From contig CP011806.1 in the NCBI GenBank assembly GCA_001664505.1, forward strand, positions 174,026 through 238,025: DNA of 64,000 bases, written 5' to 3'. The notes below the pieces were generated by a model that saw only the letters and a list, made by a program, of their open reading frames with translations, made no database searches and was not told the origin of the DNA. Positions within the stretch are counted from its first letter, which is position 1. Each line of letters opens with the position of its first letter. The translations under genes and the position numbers were made by a program. This DNA comes from Acidobacteria bacterium Mor1. Lineage in GTDB: Bacteria; Acidobacteriota; Polarisedimenticolia; Polarisedimenticolales; Polarisedimenticolaceae. This document shows positions 55,391-64,000 of the stretch, in pieces.

Positions 55391-58300
55391 CTAGCGCGGG
55401 GTCTTCGGCGCCGGCGGGACCGGGATCGGCTGCGGCGGGTTGCGCTGCAGCTCATCGAGCAGGTGCTTGACCGCCGCTTCCAGAGTGGGGTCCTGCCCCT
55501 TGGAGATCAGTTCGGGACGGTCGATGACCTCGACGTCGGGGGAGACCCCTTCGTTCTCTACCGCCCAGTTGCCCTCGGTATCGATGAAGCGGAAGGTCGG
55601 GACCGAGAGCGACCCGCCGTCCATGAAGCCCGGGTTCCCCGACAGGCCGATCAGGCCGCCCCAGGTGCGGGTGCCGAACAGCTTGCCCAGGCCGACCTTG
55701 CGGAAGTAGTAGGGGAAGGCGTCGCCGCCGGAACTGGAGTAGCCGTTCATCAGCGCCGCCTTGGGCCCGGTGTGGGCAAAGCCCGGCGTCTGGAACGGGC
55801 GGATGCCCCGGCGGGCCCAGATGCTGAGCGGTTGCCGGGTCAGAAGCTCGATCATGCGATCGGGAATGAACCCGCCGCCGTTGTAGCGCACGTCGACCAC
55901 CAGCGCGTCCTTGTGGGCTTGCGGGTAGAAGAACTTGCGCAGCTCCCGGTTACCCGGGCCGGCGGTGTTGGGCAGATGGATGTAGCCGATCCGGCCGCCG
56001 GACATCTTGTCGACCATCTCGCGGCGCTGGTTGACCCATTCCAGGTAACGCAGGCTGGTCTCCGACGAGACCGGGCGCACCTTGACCTCCCGGGAGCCGT
56101 CTTCGCTCGCCTTGTCGTTGACGGTCAGGGTCACCGTGCGGCCGGCGCCGGCGATCAACAACTCGTAGAAGTTCTTGACCGACTTGGTCGAGCGTCCGTC
56201 GACCGCCAGGATGAACTCACCCTCGGCGACATCCACCCCGGCTTCGGTCAGCGGCGAACGGAAGTTGCCGTGCCAGTTCTCGCCGGGGAAGATCCGATCG
56301 ATGCGGAAGTAGCCGGAACGATCCGCCACGATCTCGGCGCCCAGCAAGCCGTTGTTGACGCGGTCGACGCCGGGCTGGTCGCCGGAGTTGACGTAGAAGT
56401 GACCGGCGTTGAGTTCGCCTCCCATCTCGCCGAGGATGTAGTCCAGGTCGGCGCGGTGGGCTACATGGTCGACCAGCGGCTCGTAGAGCTTCTTGATCCC
56501 TTCCCAGTCCACGCCGTGCATGCCCGGGTCGTAGAACCAGTCCCGGGTGATGCGGTAGCCGTCCTCGAAGATCTGGCGCCATTCCGCCTTGGGGTCGATG
56601 CGGGCGTGCATGGTGCTGGTATCGATGTGCCCTTCGCTGGACTTCTTGCCCGGCGCGGCGTCGACGATGCCGAAGTTGCCGCGGCTGGCGTAAAGCAGCT
56701 TGCTGCCGTCGGCGGAGAGTACGTAGTTGGCGACCCCGGGCAGGACGTCCTTGATCTCTTCCTTGTCGATCGAATAGAAACGCACCCGCGGCGCACCGCT
56801 CGACGGGAACTCGGAGAAGAACAGCCCCTTCTTGTTGGCGTTCAGGTTGCCGTAGTTGGAAGGGGAGGCGGGGAGCACGACGACCCGGTCGGCGAGTCCG
56901 TCGAAGTCGATCTCGATGCGCTTCTCGTCGCTTTCTTCTTCCTTGCCCTTCTTGTCGTCCTTGCCTTTTTCGGGCTCGGCTTCCGGTTCGGGGTCCTTCT
57001 TGGGTTCTTCCTCGTCGATCTTGGGCACGCCCAGAGCCGGTCCGTCCTTCTTCAGGGTCACGGCGTAGACCCGGGTCGGATCGACGTAGAAGTAGTTGAA
57101 CTCGTAGCCCGAGAACTGCAGGTTGTAGTCCCGGTCCGAGAGGAAGTACAGGTAGCGCCCTTCAGGGTCGAATACCGGCTGGGTGTCGTTGGTGAAACCG
57201 TCGGTGATCTTGGCGATCTTCTTGTCGTCGATGGAGTAGAGGAAGATCGAACTGGCCTGGGAGGGCTCGACCTTGGTGTAGACCACCCAGCGGCTGTCCG
57301 GCGCCCATCCGTAGGTGGTGATGTCGTTGAACTCGCTGATGTCGACGTCGACGATCTTGCCCCCCTCGACCTCGACGTAGCGCAGCCGCTGCTTCTTGTC
57401 GGCAAAGGCGATCTTCTTGCTGTCCGGCGACCAGACCAGCGGGAAGCGCCAGGTGTCGCCGTCCCGGGTAAGCCGGCGCTCCTCGCCGCTGCCGTCCTGG
57501 GAACGAACCCAGACCTCGTACTCACCCGAGCGGTCGCTGAGGTAGGCCACATGCTTGCCGTCGGGAGACCAGACGCCGGCGGTCTCCCGCACGCCGGGGG
57601 TGCGGGTCAGGTTGCGGGCCGGGCCGTTCTTGGCCGGCACGGTGAACAGGTCGCCCCGGGCGGTGAAGAGCGCCCGCTTGCCGCTAGGGGAGATGTCCGC
57701 GGACTGGATGTCGTCGGCGACGCTCTGGGTCCGTGGCATGGTCTGGAGGAAATCGCCGGTGACCCGGATCGAGAGCTGCTTGGACTGGCCGCTGCCGGGA
57801 TCGAAGCGATGCAAGTAGCCGCCCGCCTCGTAGATCACCGCGTCGGGCCCGGCACTGGGCCACAGCACATCGAAGTCCTCGTGGGTCGTGGCCTTCGAGG
57901 TCTGCTTGCTCCTGGTGTCGTAAGCGTAGAGGTTCAGCCGGCGGTCGCGGTCCGAGGTGAAGTAGATCATGTCGCCGACCCAGACCGGCTGGTTGTCGGT
58001 GGCCACGTGGTCGGTGATCTGTTCCGAGCGATCCCGCTTCAGGTCGTAGATCCAGACGTCCTGGGCGCGGCCGCCCCGGTGGCGTTTCCACGTGCGGAAT
58101 TCTCGGGCGATGGGGGTGTAGACCAGCTTGCTTCCGTCGGGGGAGAGCATGCCGCCGCCCCCCTCGGGGACGGCCAACGCGGTTTCCATCCCGCCGTCGA
58201 CGGGCACCAGGTAGGGACGTCCCATCCGGGGGCCCCAGGGCAGCCGGTTGCCGCGGAACAGCACGTGCTTGCCGTCGGGGGTCCAGTCCATCACCTGGTA

Positions 58301-58654
58301 GTCGAAGCCGCCGCGGGGAGGCATCGGTCCCACGTCGTTGTAGAAGGTCAATTGCCGGGGTTCACCCCCCTCGACGGGGATGACGTAGACCTGGCGATTC
58401 CCCGAGTACTCCGCCGAGTACGCGATGTGGCGTCCGTCGGGAGAGAACTTGGGAAAGAGCTCCATCCCTTCGTGGGAAGTCAGCCTGCGGGCGGTGCCGC
58501 CGGAGACCGGAGCGGTCCAGATATCGCCTGCGTAGACGAAGGCGACCCGGTCCTTGTGGATGTCCGGGAAGCGCAGCAGCCGGGTGTCCTCGGCGGCGGC
58601 GGTGAGGCCCACGAACAGGGCGACGATCGAGATCCAGAACGAAGACAAGCGCAC
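55391..58654 (-). CDS. secreted tricorn-type S41 protease
   Basis: A 1087-residue tricorn protease homologue with a signal peptide (WISIVALFVGLTAAA), so it is exported, unlike the cytosolic archaeal enzyme. Two beta-propellers fill residues 25-540 (repeats such as LFPKFSPDGRHIAYSAEYSG and ETAGVWSPDGKHVAYLSDRS). A very charged insert of Lys/Glu/Asp/Pro lies near 551-580. A core helical domain, a PDZ domain (near 760-850) and the S41 catalytic domain follow, with GRIGYIHLPN and NGYSSSGGDAFPYYF holding the nucleophile Ser. It probably degrades peptides in the periplasm or outside. Confidence 0.93.
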   Translation of the reverse strand: MRLSSFWISIVALFVGLTAAAEDTRLLRFPDIHKDRVAFVYAGDIWTAPVSGGTARRLTSHEGMELFPKFSPDGRHIAYSAEYSGNRQVYVIPVEGGEPRQLTFYNDVGPMPPRGGFDYQVMDWTPDGKHVLFRGNRLPWGPRMGRPYLVPVDGGMETALAVPEGGGGMLSPDGSKLVYTPIAREFRTWKRHRGGRAQDVWIYDLKRDRSEQITDHVATDNQPVWVGDMIYFTSDRDRRLNLYAYDTRSKQTSKATTHEDFDVLWPSAGPDAVIYEAGGYLHRFDPGSGQSKQLSIRVTGDFLQTMPRTQSVADDIQSADISPSGKRALFTARGDLFTVPAKNGPARNLTRTPGVRETAGVWSPDGKHVAYLSDRSGEYEVWVRSQDGSGEERRLTRDGDTWRFPLVWSPDSKKIAFADKKQRLRYVEVEGGKIVDVDISEFNDITTYGWAPDSRWVVYTKVEPSQASSIFLYSIDDKKIAKITDGFTNDTQPVFDPEGRYLYFLSDRDYNLQFSGYEFNYFYVDPTRVYAVTLKKDGPALGVPKIDEEEPKKDPEPEAEPEKGKDDKKGKEEESDEKRIEIDFDGLADRVVVLPASPSNYGNLNANKKGLFFSEFPSSGAPRVRFYSIDKEEIKDVLPGVANYVLSADGSKLLYASRGNFGIVDAAPGKKSSEGHIDTSTMHARIDPKAEWRQIFEDGYRITRDWFYDPGMHGVDWEGIKKLYEPLVDHVAHRADLDYILGEMGGELNAGHFYVNSGDQPGVDRVNNGLLGAEIVADRSGYFRIDRIFPGENWHGNFRSPLTEAGVDVAEGEFILAVDGRSTKSVKNFYELLIAGAGRTVTLTVNDKASEDGSREVKVRPVSSETSLRYLEWVNQRREMVDKMSGGRIGYIHLPNTAGPGNRELRKFFYPQAHKDALVVDVRYNGGGFIPDRMIELLTRQPLSIWARRGIRPFQTPGFAHTGPKAALMNGYSSSGGDAFPYYFRKVGLGKLFGTRTWGGLIGLSGNPGFMDGGSLSVPTFRFIDTEGNWAVENEGVSPDVEVIDRPELISKGQDPTLEAAVKHLLDELQRNPPQPIPVPPAPKTPR

Positions 58655-58747
58655 GGGGTTTCTCCCTGGTAATTGGCTCAGTCTCTACGGCCGGCGGCGC
58701 TACCGGGTTTCATCTCCCGGGCGACGTCGCTTCGGGTTTTCTCGGGT

Positions 58748-60085
58748 CTATTTCTTGGCGCCGATGGCAATCAGGTGTCCGCGGGTCCGGAAATACAGCG
58801 TGCCGTCTGCGACGGCGGGGGAGGCCAGGGTCACCTCGTCGAGGGCGTTGACCGCCACCTCGTCATACGTCTCACCGGCCCGGACGACGTAGACGTCGCC
58901 GTCCTCGCTGGTGAAGTAGACCTTGTCTCCGGCGGCGACCGCCGACGCGGTGTATGCGGCACCCTTGCCCAGGCGCTGCCGGTAGACCTGTTCGCCGGTC
59001 TTGGCCCGGTAGACCGTCAGGGCCCCGTTGTCCCGGCAGACGTAGAGCAGGTCTCCGACGATGATCGGCGTCGGCATGTAGGAGCCGCCCCGGGGAACGC
59101 TCCAGGCGACGTGGTCGTTGGAGGTCTTACCTTCCCCGAGGGTGATGTCCCCCTTGGCTCCGGGCTTGATCGCGTAGACCGGGTTACCCGGGCCATGGGC
59201 CTGGGAGACGTAGATCAACCCGTGGGCCTCGAAGGGGGTCGGGACCGGGATGTCGCCGGTGCCGTGGAGCTTCCACAGCTCCTTGCCGCTGGCCAGGTCA
59301 TAACCGCCCATGTGGCGGAAACCGTTGACCACCACCTGCTTCTTGCCCCCGGCCTCGATCACCGTGGGGGTGCCCCAGGTAGGAACGTCGGAGCGCTCGG
59401 TGCGCCAGAGCTCCTTGCCGCTCTTGGCATCGAAGGCGGCGAGGAAAGATCCCTTCTGCACGTCGGCCAGCACCAGCAGCTTGTCCTCGTGGAACACCGG
59501 CGAAGAGCCGAAGCCCCACTGGGCCTGGGGCACCATGAAGAAGCCGGAATCCAGTACGCCGAAATCCTTCTTCCAGAGCAGCTTGCCCTTGATGTCGTAG
59601 ACGTAGAGCCCCTCGGAACCGAAGAAGGCGGCCACCCGCTTGCCGTCGGTCGCCGGGGTGGAGTTGGCGTGGGTCGCCTTGGTGTGCCGCTTGATCTTGG
59701 GGACCCCGCGGAATGCGGTCTCCTGCCAGACCACCTTTCCGGTCTTGCGGTCCAGGGCCATCACCTGGAGGTCCTGGACGACCTCGTTCTTGACCGGGGC
59801 GATGTCGCCGTAGAGGCCGACCTTGAGCTCGTCGTCCGCCTCGGCAGGCACCGAGGTGGTCAGGAAGATCCGGTCGCCCCAGACCACCGGGCTCGAATGG
59901 GCCAGGCCGGGGATGGCCTGTTTCCACAGGACGTGGGTGCCTTTCTCCAGGTCCCAGGTCGTGGGCGCGGCGGTTTCAGCCACCCCCCGGGCTCCGGGGC
60001 CCCGGAATGAGGGCCAGGACTCATCTCCCGCAGCAGCAACAAAGCCGGACAAGCAGAGGCAGAGAATTAGAAGAAAGCGGCCCAT
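58748..60085 (-). CDS. secreted PQQ-like beta-propeller protein
   Basis: A 445-residue protein with a signal peptide (FLLILCLCLSGFVAAAG), then the WPSFRGPGARGVAE opening typical of PQQ-binding-like repeat proteins. Repeats include HSSPVVWGDRIFLTTS, TPATDGKRVAAFFGSEGLYV and KVYFTSEDGDVYVVRAG. Such proteins are usually not PQQ enzymes and may act as scaffolds; no dehydrogenase active-site motif is seen. It is divergent from a larger protein with the same propeller type at 60322 and is separated from the tricorn gene by 93 bp. Confidence 0.87.
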   Translation of the reverse strand: MGRFLLILCLCLSGFVAAAGDESWPSFRGPGARGVAETAAPTTWDLEKGTHVLWKQAIPGLAHSSPVVWGDRIFLTTSVPAEADDELKVGLYGDIAPVKNEVVQDLQVMALDRKTGKVVWQETAFRGVPKIKRHTKATHANSTPATDGKRVAAFFGSEGLYVYDIKGKLLWKKDFGVLDSGFFMVPQAQWGFGSSPVFHEDKLLVLADVQKGSFLAAFDAKSGKELWRTERSDVPTWGTPTVIEAGGKKQVVVNGFRHMGGYDLASGKELWKLHGTGDIPVPTPFEAHGLIYVSQAHGPGNPVYAIKPGAKGDITLGEGKTSNDHVAWSVPRGGSYMPTPIIVGDLLYVCRDNGALTVYRAKTGEQVYRQRLGKGAAYTASAVAAGDKVYFTSEDGDVYVVRAGETYDEVAVNALDEVTLASPAVADGTLYFRTRGHLIAIGAKK

Positions 60086-60187
60086 CTGGCACCTCGCAAT
60101 GATGTTTTCGGAAAGCCCCGAGGCAGGCTAGCGGGCCGCGGCGGCCCGGGTCAACCGCAGGGCCGATCTCGCTGCAAAAAAAGGTGG

Positions 60188-60234
60188 TTGTACCGGCGAT
60201 TGACGCTTGTACCCGGGCCCCCGATGTCGTACAA
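60188..60234. promoter_or_regulatory. three TTGTAC half-sites between divergent propeller genes
   Basis: TTGTAC occurs at 60188-60193 and 60207-60212, and its inverse GTACAA at 60229-60234. The cluster lies 88-134 bp before the GTG at 60322 and 103-149 bp before the divergent gene. Candidate operator region. The rest of the 236-bp gap shows nothing else. Confidence 0.35.
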
Positions 60235-60321
60235 AAATGTCGTCCACCTGCTGCGGCCCGGTCCGCAGCGTCCGTTCGGTACCCCAGTCCACAACGCGCG
60301 TGTTTCGGGGGGAAACGAGAA

Positions 60322-63033
60322 GTGTCTCGTCGGGGAATCTCTAGCTTTTCGACGGTTCTGGTCCTGATTTGTCTGCTGGCGGCGACCGCCGCACAGGCCG
60401 GGGACTGGAACCAGTGGCGCGGTCCGAACCGCAACGGTGTGAGCCCGGAAACCGGCTTGCCGTCCCAGTGGACGCCTGGAACCGCCGGCGGCAACGTCGT
60501 CTGGCAGCAGTCCACCTTCGTCTTCCGCGAGGCGGAGACCTCCGAGACCTCCCTGGACGCCGGCTCGCCGGTGGTGATGGGGCTCGGGGTCGATGGCAAG
60601 GTGTTCTTCATGCAATCGGTGGAGAGCCGGCGCTCCTCCCGCATGGTCGCCCTGCGCGAATCCGACGGCGCCTTCCTCTGGGACCATGTCACCCAGGTGT
60701 ACGGCGGCGACGGCTTCTCGGTTTGCCGCGACAACCAGGGAGCGGCGACCCCCTATGCCGATGCGGCCGAACAGCGGCTGTACTACGGCACCAAGGAGGG
60801 ACGGCTGCTTTCCCTCGACTTCGACGGCAACCAGTTGTGGCAGCGTCTGACCCAGACCGGCAACCAGGATCCGAATGCCTTCGGGGTCAACATTCACAAC
60901 TGCGGCAACTCGACCCCGATCCCCTACGGCGACACGATGATCTATCCGTTGTGTCCCCACTTCGAGCTTCCCGAGACCACCCCCTACGTGGTGGCGCTGG
61001 ATCGGGACACCGGGACCACGGTCTGGACCCGCGAGATCGACTCGTTTGCCGGCCCGCTGTTCCAGATGCTCCACGGCTCCTGGTCCCAGCCGGTGATCGC
61101 CACGCCACCCGACGGGATCGACCGCATGTACATGCAGCTCGCCGACGGCAGTCTGCGTTGCATCGACCCGGCCACCGGCGCCGCCCTCTGGACTCATGAA
61201 GACGACTCCGGCTTCGACCGCACCCGCAGCGGCAGCGGGCATCCCTTCGGGGAGGGGAGTGAGGGGGTCGCCACGCCGGTCTACAACCCGCCCGGCGCCT
61301 TCGAGGTCGGCAGCGGCGCGATCTACGTCTCTGCCGGTGAAGATCCGTCACACCCCAGGGAAACGCCGATCGGGACCGGCCGGGTCTGGAAGATCAACCC
61401 GATGACCGGGCAGAAGATCTGGCACTACCCCTCGGTCAACAACGACCTGGGCAACGTCGTCGGTTCGGTGGCGATTTCCGGCTACCGCATGTACGTCGGC
61501 GACACCGCCGGTTTCCTCCACGCCGTGGACATCCGCACCGGTCAGAAACTGTGGCGGGAGCAGCTCGGCGGCGGCGACATCTGGGCCTCGCCCACTGTCG
61601 CCGACGGCAAGATCTACATCGGCACCCAGGACGGCGACTTCTACATCCTGAGGGACTCGGACACCTACGAGGTGCTCGACGTCGACAACGTCGGTTCGCG
61701 GATCGCCTCCTCGGTGGCGGTGGCCAACCAGTCGATCTACATCAAGTCCGACCGGCACATCTGGAAGGTCAGCGTGCTCAACGCCGACTGTGCCGATAAC
61801 GACAACGACGGTTTCTTCGGCACCGAGAACTGTCCCCAGGGCACCGACTGCGACGATGACAACCCCGACGTCAAGCCGGGTGAGCCCGAGATCTGCGACG
61901 TGGTCGACAACGACTGCGACGGTCTGATCGACGAGGACTTCGACGGCGACGGTGACGGTGCGACATTCTGCTCCGACCCGCCGGACTGCAACGACGCCGA
62001 TCCCGCGATCAACCCCGACGCCATCGAGATGTGTGGAAACGGTATCGACGAGGATTGCGACGGCATCGACACCTGTCAGTGCGTCGACTTCGACGAGGAC
62101 GGATACGGCACCGCCGGGAACACCGCCGGTTGCCCCAACTCCGGGGTCGATTGCGACGACACCGACCCGAACACCTACCCGGGTGCGGTGGAACTCTGCG
62201 GCGACGACATCGACCAGGACTGCTCCGGCGATGCCCTGATTTGCGCCTCGTTCCGTATCGAGGCCGAGGACATGGAGCTCGAGAACTACCTGGTGCGGGT
62301 CAACGCCAACTTCGCCAGTGAGAGCGCCTACGTGGCGGCTGCGCCGACGGCGGGCTCGGCCTCGGCGGAAGGTGAGTTCCGCGGCCAGCCCGGGTACTAC
62401 GACGTGGCGGTCGAGTACTTCGATGAGTTCGACGGCCAGTCGATGCTGGACGTCTTGATCGATGGGAACCTGATCGGCGCGATGGTCTTCGATCAGGATC
62501 TGGCGGGCACGGCACCGAACGCCCTCAACCTCACCGACCAGATCGTCGCGATCGACGAACCGGTGCTGGCCGGCTCGATGGTGCGGATGCAGGCCACGCC
62601 GACGGTGCTCGAGCGGGCACCGGTCGACCGCATCGCGTTCATCGGCGGTTTCCCCGACGTGGACGGCGACGGCTGGCAGGCCAACGAGGACTGCAATGAC
62701 GTCAACTCGCTGATCTATGCGGCCCCGTCGGAGGTTCCCGGGCTGGTCTGGTCCAACAAGAACGTCCTGCTGTGGCGCTACCCCGACGACCTCGGCGGTT
62801 CTCCGCTGGTCGGCCTGTTCGACGTGGTGCGTTCGGACAACCCCGCGGAGTTCTTCTTCGCGCTTCACTGCGTCGAAGGGGACGACAGCAGCGACACCCT
62901 GGCGATCGATCCGGAAACTCCCGACGAGGGAGTCACCTGGTTCTATCTGGTGCGCGCCGAGAACCCCTGTGGTCGCGGATCCCTGGGCCGGGAGTCCAGC
63001 GGGGTCGAGCGCTCCGCGGGGCAGTGCCAGTAA
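60322..63033 (+). CDS. secreted PQQ-like propeller with MopE-type metal-binding repeats and CBM-like domain
   Basis: A 903-residue protein read from a GTG that places the signal peptide (SSFSTVLVLICLLAATAAQA) at the very start. Residues 25-490 form a PQQ-like propeller (WNQWRGPNRNGVSPETG; LWREQLGGGDIWASPTVADG). About 490-645 follow Asp/Cys-rich repeats of the MopE type (DCDDDNPDVKPG, ICDVVDNDCDGLIDEDFDGD, NGIDEDCDGID), likely Ca2+ or other metal sites. Residues 645-775 look like a carbohydrate-binding module (FRIEAEDMELENYLV to APVDRIAFIGG). A last domain ends with several Cys. It is probably a surface or extracellular binding protein. Confidence 0.85.
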   Translation: MSRRGISSFSTVLVLICLLAATAAQAGDWNQWRGPNRNGVSPETGLPSQWTPGTAGGNVVWQQSTFVFREAETSETSLDAGSPVVMGLGVDGKVFFMQSVESRRSSRMVALRESDGAFLWDHVTQVYGGDGFSVCRDNQGAATPYADAAEQRLYYGTKEGRLLSLDFDGNQLWQRLTQTGNQDPNAFGVNIHNCGNSTPIPYGDTMIYPLCPHFELPETTPYVVALDRDTGTTVWTREIDSFAGPLFQMLHGSWSQPVIATPPDGIDRMYMQLADGSLRCIDPATGAALWTHEDDSGFDRTRSGSGHPFGEGSEGVATPVYNPPGAFEVGSGAIYVSAGEDPSHPRETPIGTGRVWKINPMTGQKIWHYPSVNNDLGNVVGSVAISGYRMYVGDTAGFLHAVDIRTGQKLWREQLGGGDIWASPTVADGKIYIGTQDGDFYILRDSDTYEVLDVDNVGSRIASSVAVANQSIYIKSDRHIWKVSVLNADCADNDNDGFFGTENCPQGTDCDDDNPDVKPGEPEICDVVDNDCDGLIDEDFDGDGDGATFCSDPPDCNDADPAINPDAIEMCGNGIDEDCDGIDTCQCVDFDEDGYGTAGNTAGCPNSGVDCDDTDPNTYPGAVELCGDDIDQDCSGDALICASFRIEAEDMELENYLVRVNANFASESAYVAAAPTAGSASAEGEFRGQPGYYDVAVEYFDEFDGQSMLDVLIDGNLIGAMVFDQDLAGTAPNALNLTDQIVAIDEPVLAGSMVRMQATPTVLERAPVDRIAFIGGFPDVDGDGWQANEDCNDVNSLIYAAPSEVPGLVWSNKNVLLWRYPDDLGGSPLVGLFDVVRSDNPAEFFFALHCVEGDDSSDTLAIDPETPDEGVTWFYLVRAENPCGRGSLGRESSGVERSAGQCQ

Positions 63034-63068
63034 GCGGGCCCCGGGAGTCGGCCGAAAGGAGTCGGCCG

Positions 63069-64000
63069 CTAGTAGGAGAGGCTGTTGAGGCGGTTGATCA
63101 GCTCGTTCGGCAGGGGTTCGTCGATCTCGATCAGTTGACCCGCTTCGGTCGCACCCAGGGTGGTGACTTCGCCGCTGGGCCAGCGCACCTCGATGGCGTC
63201 TGCCTGAGTTGCATCCCCGAGTCCGAAGTGAACCTGTGGTTCGCTCGAGGCAAGAAACGAGGTGTTGCGGTGGACCTGGCGAAGCTGGGTCTTGCCCCCT
63301 GCGGTGAGCTTGATCACCGCGCCGAGTCCGTCCCGATTGCCTCTGCGACCCCGTAGCCGAATGCGCAGCCAGTTTCCCGGCGCCCCGTCGTTGCGCAGCA
63401 GGGTCGGCACGTCGTTGCGGTTGGTCAGCAGGATGTCCAGATCCCCGTCCCCGTCGATATCGGCGCTGGCCGACGCCCGGGTCGAGGCGACCACGGCGAG
63501 CCCGGGCCCGGCTTCGGCGGTGACCTCGTCGAAGGTACCGTCTCCGTTGTTGCGGAACAGGCCGTTGGCCTGGAGGTAGCTGGTCCCCGCCACGTTGCCG
63601 TCGGTCTGGGGATAGACGTGGCCGTGGGCGACCAGCAGGTCGTTGTCGGCGTCCTGGTCCAGATCGAGAAACTGGATGCCCCAGCCGAGGGTCATGAACG
63701 AAGCCGATCCCAGCCCGGAAGGGTAGGAGCGGTCGATGAAGAACCCGTTGGCCTCGTTGCGGTATAGCGTGTCGTGGTCGTGGGAGAAGTTGGTCACGGC
63801 CAGATCGAGATAGCCGTCGCCGTCATAGTCTCCGGCCGCGACCCCCATGCCGGCCTGCTCCCGGCCTTCCTCGTTGAAGGCCAGCCCGGCGACTAGGGAC
63901 CCTTCCTCGAAGGTTCCGTCTCCGCGGTTGACGAAGAAGGCGTTCTGCACCGAGTCGTTGGCCACGTACAGGTCGTCGTCCCCGTCGAGGTCGGCATCGA
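63069..64000 (-). CDS. FG-GAP/VCBS and ASPIC-UnbV protein, N-terminus beyond the window
   Basis: The reverse strand stays open from the window edge to the stop at 63069, giving the last 310 or so residues of a larger protein. Ca2+-binding FG-GAP repeats are clear (DADLDGDDDLYVAN at the edge, DYDGDGYLDLAVTNF, LDQDADNDLLVAHG, DIDGDGDLDILLTNRND), followed by the C-terminal ASPIC/UnbV domain (KTQLRQVHRNTSFLAS, VHFGLGDATQADAIEVRWPSG). Such proteins are secreted and common in Acidobacteria; their function is unknown. It is convergent with the MopE-type gene, 35 bp apart. Confidence 0.9.
   Translation of the reverse strand, partial: DADLDGDDDLYVANDSVQNAFFVNRGDGTFEEGSLVAGLAFNEEGREQAGMGVAAGDYDGDGYLDLAVTNFSHDHDTLYRNEANGFFIDRSYPSGLGSASFMTLGWGIQFLDLDQDADNDLLVAHGHVYPQTDGNVAGTSYLQANGLFRNNGDGTFDEVTAEAGPGLAVVASTRASASADIDGDGDLDILLTNRNDVPTLLRNDGAPGNWLRIRLRGRRGNRDGLGAVIKLTAGGKTQLRQVHRNTSFLASSEPQVHFGLGDATQADAIEVRWPSGEVTTLGATEAGQLIEIDEPLPNELINRLNSLSY

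Noticed and set aside
55463-58672. Very long plus-strand open frame (over 1000 codons) opposite the tricorn gene
   Set aside because: It mirrors the tricorn gene in antisense; its composition is Gly/Val/Asp/Arg-rich with no domain, as expected for the shadow frame of a high-GC gene. The tricorn frame has clear propeller, PDZ and S41 motifs.
61800-62250. Asp/Cys-rich repetitive coding segment considered as a DNA tandem repeat
   Set aside because: The repetition is at protein level (MopE-type units of uneven length); the nucleotide units are not true tandem copies.

Overview
The window is about 64 kb of high-GC, densely packed bacterial chromosome with roughly 48 protein genes and no rRNA, tRNA, CRISPR array or insertion sequence that I can see. 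The gene content fits an Acidobacteriota-like organism (by inference, close to the Thermoanaerobaculia or Polarisedimenticolia type): a secreted tricorn-type S41 protease, Ser/Thr kinases with TPR tails, an ECF sigma factor of the kind common in Acidobacteria and Planctomycetes, FG-GAP/ASPIC-UnbV proteins, M16 and M49-like lipoprotein peptidases, and a sulfatase-fold lipoprotein. A 16S or single-copy marker elsewhere on the contig would be needed to place it.

Layout. 1-12.9 kb: the start of a membrane protein (minus), a sulfatase-fold lipoprotein, a cupin, two alpha/beta hydrolases and the alpha-2-macroglobulin/PbpC envelope-defence pair. 12.9-23.5 kb: an M16 peptidase, MATE and DMT exporters, several secreted proteins of unknown function, an SGNH hydrolase and an M49-like lipoprotein peptidase. 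23.6-28.5 kb: a chorismate-linked operon (chorismate lyase-like, CoA ligase, DAHP synthase), small membrane proteins, a DUF2247 protein and a YciI-like protein. 28.7-35.6 kb: a signalling island with two FHA proteins, a Ser/Thr kinase with a PEGA-like tail, a LysM protein, a degenerate pseudokinase with a TPR-like tail, and a PilZ protein.

35.8-37.7 kb: a BlaI-type repressor translationally coupled to an M56 (BlaR1-like) protease whose C-terminus is a lytic transglycosylase domain; twin ACGAA-N4-TTCGT operators enclose its promoter. 37.8-42.5 kb: a RamB/ScfR-type regulator divergent from the glyoxylate-shunt genes aceB and aceA. 42.6-44.1 kb: a compositionally atypical gene fusing a deoxyribosyltransferase/TIR-like domain to a phosphoribosyltransferase, followed by a 442-bp gap containing a strong minus-strand terminator with no known gene in front of it.

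44.1-49.3 kb: an ECF sigma factor facing a large Ser/Thr kinase tail to tail, then two secreted proteins. 49.3-54.4 kb: a Gld-like ABC export operon of four coupled genes. 54.4-64 kb: an OmpA-family lipoprotein, the secreted tricorn protease, two PQQ-type beta-propeller proteins (one carrying MopE-type metal-binding repeats and a carbohydrate-binding-like domain) and the C-terminal part of an FG-GAP/ASPIC-UnbV protein cut by the window end.

The strongest candidates for something new are the BlaI/M56-transglycosylase switch, the NDT-like/PRTase gene with the unexplained minus-strand transcription unit beside it, and the pseudokinase/FHA locus. Several genes carry a -10-like hexamer 6-8 nt before the ATG and no Shine-Dalgarno, suggesting leaderless transcription. 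All names rest on reading motifs by eye; no database search was possible.
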